Below, one piece after another: positions 55,101 through 64,000 of a stretch of DNA of 64,000 nt. The stretch is taken from assembly GCA_000442125.1 (NCBI GenBank), contig KE546974.1, positions 992,001 to 1,056,000 on the forward strand, read 5' to 3'. The position numbers and the translations under genes were made by a program. The number at the start of each line of letters is the position of its first letter. Position 1 is the stretch's first letter. Below the pieces are notes generated by a model. The model saw nothing but the letters and a program-made list of their open reading frames with translations, made no database searches and was not told the origin of the DNA. Source of the DNA: Opeltia flavorubescens (lineage: Eukaryota > Ascomycota > Lecanoromycetes > Teloschistales > Teloschistaceae).

Positions 55101-58001
55101 AAGATTATTCGATTATATATTATTATTTTAATATTTATAAAATTTTTCTAGATTTAAAGCTATAAATATATAATAAAAAAATAAAAATTAAAATCTTTCT
55201 AATAAATACGGATACTTTCTATAAGTAATATAATAAAGTAGTATAATTAAAAAAATATTATCTAATAGTATATTTTCCTTATTATTATTTTTAAAGTTTT
55301 TAATATCAAAAACTTTTATAATAAAATATATATTTAGGTAATTATCTTTTATATATAAGTATATATTACCCGTTTTATTATTAATTATAGCTAGCCTCCT
55401 ATTATAAGTAATAGTAAAGCGGTTTAGAATAATTATTTTAATATTATCCCCGCTATAATATAATTCTTTTATTTTATTTTTCTACTAGCGGTAAATTTTA
55501 TTTAAACCGGATATTAAATTATAACCTTTTATATAATATAGGATTAACTAGGTAGTTAACTCTATAATTAGCTTTGTAATTTATATAAAAGTAATTAATA
55601 TATATAATATTCGCTATATTATAGCTATAGGACTTATATTTATAAGGTTAAATATTTACTATTAACTTTTATATCTTATAATTACTTTTATTTATAAAAA
55701 TAATTTAAAGTATAAAACTAAAAGATTATTAATATATAAAGAGTCTATATTATTAAAATATATTATTATAGAGCCTTTAATATTTTTAATTTTTATTTAT
55801 TTTCTAGTATTTATTTATCTTTAGCGTTTTTAGGTTCTTTAATAATCTCTACTAGTTAATATTATATAAATATATTATAGTATTGTATTATATTTAGGTA
55901 CTAAGTAAAGACCTTTTATAAATATTATATCTAGTTTTATACTATTCCTTTATATATTAAATGGCTTCTATTAATTATAATTTACTCGTTTCTAATATAA
56001 TAAATAGTATTAATTTTAGAGTTATATTAGTATTCGAATAGTAAATATTTAAAATAAATTAATATTATTAATAATAGTAATAAAATAAAAAAGAATTTCG
56101 CTATAAACTAATTTTATATAGATTAATCTACTTATAAAACTTTAAATAAGTTATTATTTATAAAACCGTTCTATTTTTAATAATTATTTTAATATTTATT
56201 ATCTTTATAATTTAGTATATATAAAATAAAGTATTAAATATTAAAGGTAATATATTCGATTAGTATATTATTAACGATTTTAATATTATTCTATTAAAGT
56301 AATTATTAAAAAAGCTATATTTAAAGGAAATTGTATATTAAATAATAATAATATAGATAAAATTAATAAAAGAAAATATTTAGATAATATATTCGAGTAG
56401 AATATATTTAATAATATTTAAATAAAACGTTTAATTAAATTAAGAAAAGCGGTATTTTATAAAATTATTTACTACTAGAAGTCGACCGATTTTATTATTT
56501 TTAAAGTTTTATTCGCGTGATTAGTATAAAAATTAATAGCGGATTATATAAATAGAAATAAACGGATTTAGTCTATAATATTAACTATATTATAAGAGGC
56601 CGCTACAGTATATATATATAATTTTTTCTATAGTAAGTATATTACCCTTATATATTATTAAAATTAAGATATTAAAGTTCTTTTAGATATTTAATTAATA
56701 GTAATTTATAAAAAGCGAATAATTATTTAAAGAAAAGATATAAAGTTTATTTTTAAAATTATAATAAATTTTAATATATTATTTAAATAAATAAACTTGA
56801 ATTTTAAAAAAATTTTAGATAAATAGCGTTAAATAGATTTTTAATTTAAATAAAAAGGAAGATTTAAATCGCGCGTTTTTTATAATTAAAGGAATTTAAT
56901 TATTTTATTTTACTTTTATATTTTATTATTAAAAAAGGATTAAAGGTTATTTAAAGTCTTTAAATTTATAATAAATCAGGTTTTTTAAGCCCCGCTAGTC
57001 TCTTTTTATAAAAGGAGACTATAATATTAATAGAGCTTATTTAGATTTTAAAGGCTTTTAAATTATTTAATAATAATAATTCATAGAATTAAAAGCTAAA
57101 TAGTAAAAATATTAGGGTAATATTAAAAAGTAATATATTCTAGATTTTTAAATTCTTTTATTTATTACTATTTTTATTGTATAAATCGCTTTTTAAGAAC
57201 TCTGTATCTTTTTATATAATATACTTTTTAATAATCTTTTTTATTTATTTATAAACTTTTTTAATTACTTTATTATCGTTAGTATATAATAAAAGGATTT
57301 TTTTATTTTTTATATTTATAACGGTTCTAAACTTTTTTATAAGTTTATTTTATTTTTCTTTTTAATTTTAAACGCCGGTAAGCTTTAATTTATAAAACTT
57401 TATTTTATAAATAACGCGTTATATAATATATTAAACTGTTGATATTTCATATTTTAATATTATTATTAACGCGTTTTTCGCTATTCTAGATATTTTATAC
57501 TATTTAAAATTAGCAGTCGTATTTATTATATTAAAAGATTATATTACCGATAAAGTTAGTATTATTTCAATAGACCTTTTTTTAACTAGTAATACTATTT
57601 TTTCTATTTAAATTACTTTTTTTTTAATTTTATAATTTACGCTATTTTCTTTATAATATAACATTTAAAAATAGTTAATAGATATATAAATTATATTATT
57701 CTTATATAATTATATAAATTATATTATTTTAATATAATTATATAAATTATTTATAATTTAAAAATTATTTTTTTAAACCCAACGAATCTATTTAAATTTT
57801 TTTTCTTTTTCTTTTTATTAGCTACTTAATAGGTAGTAGTTTTTCTAAACTTTTAAACTATTTTAAATCGAGTTTAGAAGTTTATATTCGCTTATATATA
57901 TAATTTTTTTTTTGTTGTATTATATTATTAAATCGCTATATACTATATATCAATAATAAATTAATAGAATAAGATATAATAATATATAATAGAATATAGT
58001 A
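52111..58001. other. unassigned RIP-degraded DNA
   Basis: Almost 6 kb without a recognised gene. Between about 53,080 and 54,200 the plus strand resembles a retroelement gag in composition, and between about 55,200 and 57,900 one plus-strand reading is Ser/Thr/Pro/Arg-rich once C-to-T loss is borne in mind. Neither could be tied to a family. A single N is at 54,358. A short imperfect direct repeat containing TATAATTATATAAATTA occurs twice at about 57,690-57,750. Confidence 0.35.
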
Positions 58002-58205
58002 AAATATAATAAACTAGTATTTTATTAATTATAATATATATAATTTAATATTAAAGTAAATACTTTAAATAGAATTAAAAATTATTTATTAAAGATTAGA
58101 ATTAAATATAATAAACTAGTATTTTATTAATTATAATATATATAATTTAATATTAAAGTAAATACTTTAAATAGAATTAAAAATTATTTATTAAAGATTA
58201 GAATT
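58002..58205. repeat. exact 102-bp tandem duplication
   Basis: 58,002-58,103 and 58,104-58,205 are the same at every base I could compare. Surrounding repeats of any age differ by many transitions, so this duplication is recent, or it escaped RIP because it is far below the length RIP normally needs (a few hundred base pairs), or it is an assembly artefact. Confidence 0.92.
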
Positions 58206-58899
58206 TAATTATAAAATCTTATTTTAATTAATTAACTAACTTTAGTATTTTTTTTTATCCTATATACTACGGGATTAAAATATTTAGTAGTTTTAACGTA
58301 CTTTTATTTAATTAGAGTACTTATATATTTAATATTTATTATATTTATTTTTATTAATTACTCCTTTACCTTATTTATTAATTAGATTACCGTGTATTTT
58401 TATTAATAATATTAAAGAACGCGACTATATAGCTATTAGATACTAAAATATAGAAGAAAATTACTAATAATATATTATAATAATATATTAAAGATATTAT
58501 TATTTATTTACTTTAGATAAATTTATATAATAAAATATATAGAGTTAAAAATAGTAATTTACCGGTTTATTTAAATTTGTAAAAAGATAATTACCTATTA
58601 ATTAATAAAGAGCTATTCTTTTTTTATTTATATAAGGGTAGTTATATTATTAAAAATACCTCGAGCTATATATTATAAGATAGTAGTCGGGTTTGAAACT
58701 ATTAAAGTTTACTAGATATATACCTATCTAGTAGTAGGAATATTTTTAATTAGTAAAGTTAATATATTAAAAAAAAGACTATTTTAAACTATTTTAGACT
58801 ATAAGTTCTTAGAATAAAAAAAATTTATAGAATAAAAGGCGTAATAAAGAAGTAGTTATTTATAGTATAGAAATTAGTTATAAAAAAAATCTATTATAA
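58206..58899. other. unassigned AT-rich flank of element C
   Basis: No gene or repeat recognised. The last five bases before the LTR (TATAA, 58,895-58,899) should be the left target duplication of element C, but its partner lies outside the window. Confidence 0.5.
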
Positions 58900-59112
58900 T
58901 ATAAGGCCGGAGGCCCAACGGGTATAAAATTCGCAGGAGGTGGGGCTATACCTAATACGGGTAGCGCCTATACTTAATAAAAACCCTGCGGGCTCTAGGC
59001 TACTAATTCTTTAGTATTTAGTTCTACTATTATTTAGATAGGCGTCTTTTATATTCTATTATATAGCTCCGTTAATCCGAGGTTCGCAGGCTATTTATTT
59101 AGTAATTTTATA
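58900..59112 (+). repeat. 5' LTR of Gypsy element C (213 bp)
   Basis: Starts TATAAGGCCGGAGG (a TG terminus changed to TA). Equal in length to both LTRs of B. It is the best preserved of the three copies through its middle. Confidence 0.93.
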
Positions 59113-61302
59113 GTTCTAATTACTCCTTAATTATAAGGAGTTGCCTAGTAAAATAATAAGAGGAGCCTAAAAAGAAAGGCCTCGCGCGTAAGCTATAGAA
59201 TAGCTAAAAGCCTTATAAAAGGACTAAATTATAGAGCTTAATAATAGTAAGTAAAACCCGTTTAAAAACCCGGGCGGAAATAATAAAAATAACCCGGCGA
59301 ATAAATTTTTATCTAGCGAGGAAAGTACTAGAGTAGTAAGCGATTAAATAAATAAAGCTTTTCACGAATTAATTTTACTAAAGAAAAAAACTAGAGTATA
59401 AATATTATAAGCTTAGTTTTATACCTAAAAACTAAAGTTAAAGAATAAATTATTAAAAATTCGCTTATAAATCGCTAAATTAAAAGCTAGCGCGGGCTAC
59501 TAAAAATAATATAGCGATAATTATTACTAGTCTTTTTTAAATATTAAAAAGAAAGCTAGTAGGCCGAAAATATCTAGCGAATAGCCGTATACTAAATACG
59601 AGGATTTAATATAGTAGCTTACCGATTATAAAAAATATATTAATATTTTATAAGAGGATTTTTCTATAAAAAAGAAAAAGATTTATTAGGTAGCTTTTAA
59701 ATTTAATAATAAATCTAAAACTTAATAACGCGATTATATTAAGCTATTAGATATTAGAAACGAATTATTTATTTAAAATAATTTTACTAAGTATTATAAA
59801 AATATATTTAATAATTTAGCGATCCGAAATATATAAATAAAAGCCCGGCTAGAATTTATAAAATAGCTAAAATTATAGTTAATATTTATATTCGACTAGT
59901 ATCTATAATAGTAATATAGTAATCTAGATTATTTAATAGACGAATTTATAAAAATTTTTTATTTATAAATTAAAGTAGATAAATAAATTAATAATAAAGC
60001 GCTATAAAACTTTAAAAAATTAAAAACCTATTAAACCTTTTTAATATAATATATCACGCTAGAATAATATCTATAAAAAATAGATATTATATTTAAATTA
60101 GGGTATAAAATATTTAATAAAAATACTTAATCTTTTAAATAAAATAATTAGGGGAGAAATTTATAAAAAAAAGGGAGAGGTTTAAATTATAATAAAAGCN
60201 GTAGTTAAAATTTAATTAAACGCCTAAAAAAATATAAAAAAATAGCGTTTAAAGTAAAATATTAGATTTATAAAATTAAAAGGTATAAAGCGGATAATCC
60301 TATATATTCTAAATTTATAAAAAAGTAGGAAAAATATAATCAAAGAAAAGAAACGTAGGGAAAAAATAAGTTCTAGTATATACCGCTATTATACTAGGGT
60401 TACCTATAACTAGGCGGTAAGTACTTATTATAATAGTTTCTTTATATATTAATACCCCTATAAAACTTTAAATAGCTTGTTATTTAGTTAATTCTAGTAT
60501 AAAAAGAAATTTTATTTTATAAATATTTATTAAAAAATTTTCTTTATTTAAAAATTAAATAGCTTTAAAATAAATTAAAGCGATAAATAATTATTAAATT
60601 TTATTCTATAGTTCCTATCTACTAGGTACGAATTTAATAGATAATTATAGGGTAAAAAAATATTAAAAAAATAATTACTATATAATAGATATATATAAAT
60701 ATAATATAATTTTAGGCTATTTCTAGCTAGTAGAGGTAGACTCTAATATTTACTAACAAGATTAGAAATAGATTTATAAAGGTGCTTCTACTATTTACGA
60801 GGTAGTATTAAACTAGATCGATATTTATACTATAAAAGAATTTATTAAATTAGTAATACTAATAGTAAATAAAAAAAGTAGTATATAGATTATATATTCT
60901 TATTAATTAATATTTAATCTAAAAGTAAAAATAATTATATTAGAAGTAGCGAGATACGGTATAATATAAATTAAAGATCCTAAAATTCCGCCGGCTTTAT
61001 AAAATTTAATAAAATTCTTTTTAAAGGAATTTATTAATAGTTTAAATATATATAATTAGATAGAATATCTTATAAATTTAAAGCTAGGTAAGTAGTTAAA
61101 AATAGGCCTAATCTATAATATATTACTAGATAAATCAGCGGTAATTCGAGATTATCTTACTAATATATAGGCTAAAAGCTGGATAAGACCTTTAAGTAGT
61201 CTAGCTAAAATATTAATACTATTCGTTAAAAAAATAAATAATAGCTTATAATTATATATAAATTATAAAAATTTTAATAAAATTACTATTAAAAATAAAT
61301 AT

Positions 61303-61326
61303 NTTTTANTTNTATTATTAAAANTN
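61303..61326. other. ambiguous bases (N) inside element C
   Basis: Five scattered N calls in the reverse transcriptase region, again looking like unresolved repeat differences. Isolated N also occur at 11,694, 42,985, 54,358 and 60,200. Confidence 0.85.
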
Positions 61327-64000
61327 TTAAATAGGTTTATATATATAAAGCGATTTATTAAAATTAATATTTATAATATTTATTATTATATTCGAATTAG
61401 GTAAAGAAATAAATAAAAAATTATATTTTAAATTTATTATAAGTAGTTCGAATATTAAATTATACCGTTTAATTTTATAAATACTTTTATTATATTTTAA
61501 TTATATATTAATAAGGCGTTATAACTTTATCTAGATATATTTTATATAATCTATCTAGATAATATATTAATCTACTCTAAAAATAAAAAAAAGTATTAAA
61601 AGTATATTTATATAGTTATTAAAGCTTTATTAGAGTATTATTTATATATAAAGCTATTAAAATATATTTTTAATTATACTAAAGTTATATTTTTAGGCTT
61701 TATAATAAATTAATAAGGAATTTATATAAAGCCTTTAAAAATTAAGGTTATAAATAAATAGCTAGTACTAGAAAATACAAAAGATATCCTAGTATTTTTA
61801 AAATTTGTAGGATTTTATAGGCGATTTATAAAAGGCTTTTTATAAATAGCTGCCCTTTTAATCGACCTAATATAAAGTATAAAAAAAAGATAGACTAGGC
61901 CTAAATTTATTTAATTTAAAGAAATATAAAAGGCCTTTAAAAAGCTATAAAGACTTTTAACTTTAGCCCCTATTTTATAGTATTATAATACGAATATTAA
62001 AATTCGTATAAAAACGGATATATTAAAGCGTGGAATAGAAGGGATTTTTAGCTAAAAACTAGAAGAGAGTTCGTACTAGTATCTAGTAGTTTTTTTTAAC
62101 TATAAGTTTAAAGGCGTAGAATTCTACTAGAATATATATAATAAGAAACTTTATATTATAGTATTAGGTTTTAAAAATTAGCGGTATTATTTATAAGAAG
62201 CTAAAAAAGTAATTTATATAATTATAGATTATAATAACCTTAAATATTTTATAACTATAAAAAAGCTTACTATAAAGTAAATACGGTAAGTAAAAAAACT
62301 AGCTATATTTAATTTTTATATAGAGTACTAAAAGGGTTTATTAAATCTAGCCGATATATTATCTAGAAAGCTTAATATTATAAAATCTAATAGTAATAAA
62401 GATAATAATAATAACTTTCTATTTATTTTATAAAATAAACTTTATAATAGGGACTACTAGTCTAAATTATAAAAAAAAAATAAAGTACTTATAATAATTA
62501 AATTTATAGTAATTTTAACGGTATAATTAAGTAGTACAACTATTATAAATACCCTTACTATTTATAAGAATAAGGAAAAATTTAAGAAAATTTATAGGTT
62601 TTTAGATTTTATAAACTCCCGGTTTTTAATTTAATAAGTTATTAAATTAAAAAGATTTTTTTTAAATATATAATTATTTATAACGGAATAGCTTTCTAAA
62701 TTTTAATAAGGGGACGCCTTTATTATAAAAAAGGAATAGCGTTAAAGATTTACTACTAATTAGAAAGAATTTTCGAAATAGAGAGTTAGAAAAGATAAGT
62801 TATTTTAAAAAGGTTTAATAATTTATATACCTAATAATTTAATAATAAAGGAAAAAATTTTTTATATAAATTATAATAATCCCGGAGCGGGTTATTTTAT
62901 AAAGAAAAGAATAAAAAATTCGGTTTATAGGAAATATTATTAGCTAGGTATAATTAAAGAAATAGAAAATTATAATAAAATATATTCTAATTATTAAAAA
63001 GTATAAATCTATTATTATAGGTTTTATAGTTAATTAGAACTAATTTTATTAAAAGCGTTCTATATAATAATAATAGATTTTATTATTAATTTACTACTTA
63101 TAATCGACTTTTATATAAAAAGAACCTACGATTTAATTCTTATATTAGTAAATAAATTAATTAAATATATAAGTTATATTCCTACTACTAAAAATATTAA
63201 TATAAAAAGATTTATAGAATTATTATAACGCGAATTTATTAAGTATTATAAAGTTATATAAAAAATTATTAATAATAAAAGGTCGCTTTTTATAAATAAA
63301 TTTTAAAGTACTTTTTATTATTATTTAAATATTAAAAAGAAATTTATTATTATATTTTATCTTTAAATTAATAGTTAAATAAAGTATTAAAATTAAATTT
63401 TAAAGTATTACCTATAAGTTTATTATAATTATAAATAGGATAATTAATTAGAATTATTACTTTTAACGGAGTTTACTTATAATAATAATATATATATAAA
63501 TACTAGTAAACCGCTAAATAAATTATTTAAAAAATATATTACTATTTTAGGAATTAAATCTAAGGATATAACTTTTAAAAAGAAAGTACCTTTAATATTT
63601 AAAAAAATAAACTAGTTAAAGGATTTAAGGGAATATTTAATTAAATTTTATAAAAAAGTTTTTAAGTAATAAATAAAATATTATAATACTTATTATAAAG
63701 CTATAAACTTTTAAAAAAATAATAAAATACTATTATAAAATATTAATATCCGTATTCTAAAATCTAAAAAAAAACTAGATTATAAATAATTAAGGCCTTT
63801 TAAAGTTCTAAAAAGAGTTAATAAATAAGCTTATTTTCTTAAACTACTTAAATAATATAGAAGGATCTATCCTATATTCTATATTAGCTTACTAAAACTA
63901 TAGTATTTTAATAATAAAAACCTTAAGCTTTAGCCTATTTTAATAAAAAATAAAAAAAAATAAAAAGTAGAATAGGTGCTTAATAAATATATAGTTAAAA

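Larger units (their letters stand above)
58900..64000 (+). mobile_element. Ty3/Gypsy retrotransposon C, same family as B, cut by the window edge, fossil
   Basis: A 213-bp LTR (58,900-59,112) is the inverse repeat of B's LTRs. The region just inside it also matches B. Domains in order: gag (about 59,200-60,200, with a Lys/Glu-rich start), a protease-like region (about 60,450-60,850), reverse transcriptase (about 61,130-61,720), RNase H (about 61,800-62,390), integrase (about 62,800-63,500) and, at the very end, the start of a chromodomain-like tail (after about 63,940). It is heavily broken. The 3' LTR should lie about 2.3 kb beyond the right edge if C has the length of B. Confidence 0.92.

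Noticed and set aside
1-64000. Mitochondrial or Plasmodium-like genome because of ~80% A+T
   Set aside because: The specific loss of CpA/TpG with CpG retained, nuclear LTR retrotransposons, hAT and Tnp2-type transposases, and absence of any intact gene point to RIP in a fungal nuclear genome.
1-64000. tRNA, rRNA or telomere repeats
   Set aside because: No cloverleaf-like G+C-rich segment, rRNA core motif or TTAGGG-type array was seen on either strand.

Overview
The window looks like a block of repeat-derived heterochromatin from a filamentous ascomycete (Pezizomycotina). By eye about four fifths of the bases are A or T. CpA and TpG are almost absent, while many surviving C and G sit in CpG, CpT or GpG. 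That is the footprint of repeat-induced point mutation (RIP), which turns C into T in duplicated DNA, mainly at CpA. No intact host gene could be found. The two longest open stretches are only 63 and 64 codons, and both lie inside dead retrotransposons. The species cannot be named from the sequence.

Layout. 1-1,400 is the tail of a Ty3/Gypsy element that enters from outside the window, followed by about 3.7 kb that I cannot assign. 5,142-12,910 is a complete-outline Gypsy element (A) with 188-bp LTRs and a 5-bp target duplication. 12,911-15,742 is flanking DNA that holds a 15-codon tandem repeat and a lightly mutated island. 15,743-23,112 is Gypsy element B on the minus strand, with 213-bp LTRs and a perfect CCTAA target duplication. 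23,113-27,640 is rich in minisatellites: a 44-bp array, a 54-bp array, and a long related array in inverse orientation. 27,640-33,250 contains a wrecked DNA transposon whose transposase resembles the Tnp2 (CACTA/EnSpm) family.

About 33,450-44,900 is a Ty1/Copia element cut in two by Gypsy element E (35,100-42,270; 205-bp LTRs, target duplication GGTAA/GGTGA). 45,708 to about 48,700 is a hAT transposon with CpG-rich subterminal motifs and a recognisable transposase relic. 48,700-58,899 is AT-rich DNA that I could not assign, apart from an exact 102-bp tandem duplication. 58,900 to the right edge is element C, a second member of B's family, in the opposite orientation and cut by the window end.

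How it fits together. Four Gypsy copies (the left-edge tail, A, E and the start of C) show a chromodomain-like tail after the integrase, which in chromoviruses directs insertion into heterochromatin. The region is therefore probably a sink: elements landed in silent chromatin or in each other, were recognised as repeats, and were mutated by RIP. Within LTR pairs the outer ends tend to be less mutated than the inner ends. Short tandem arrays and a 102-bp duplication persist, consistent with being too short for RIP or younger than it. Centromere, pericentromere or an AT-rich dispensable block are the plausible settings. All boundaries marked approximate come from reading the sequence by eye, without alignment software.
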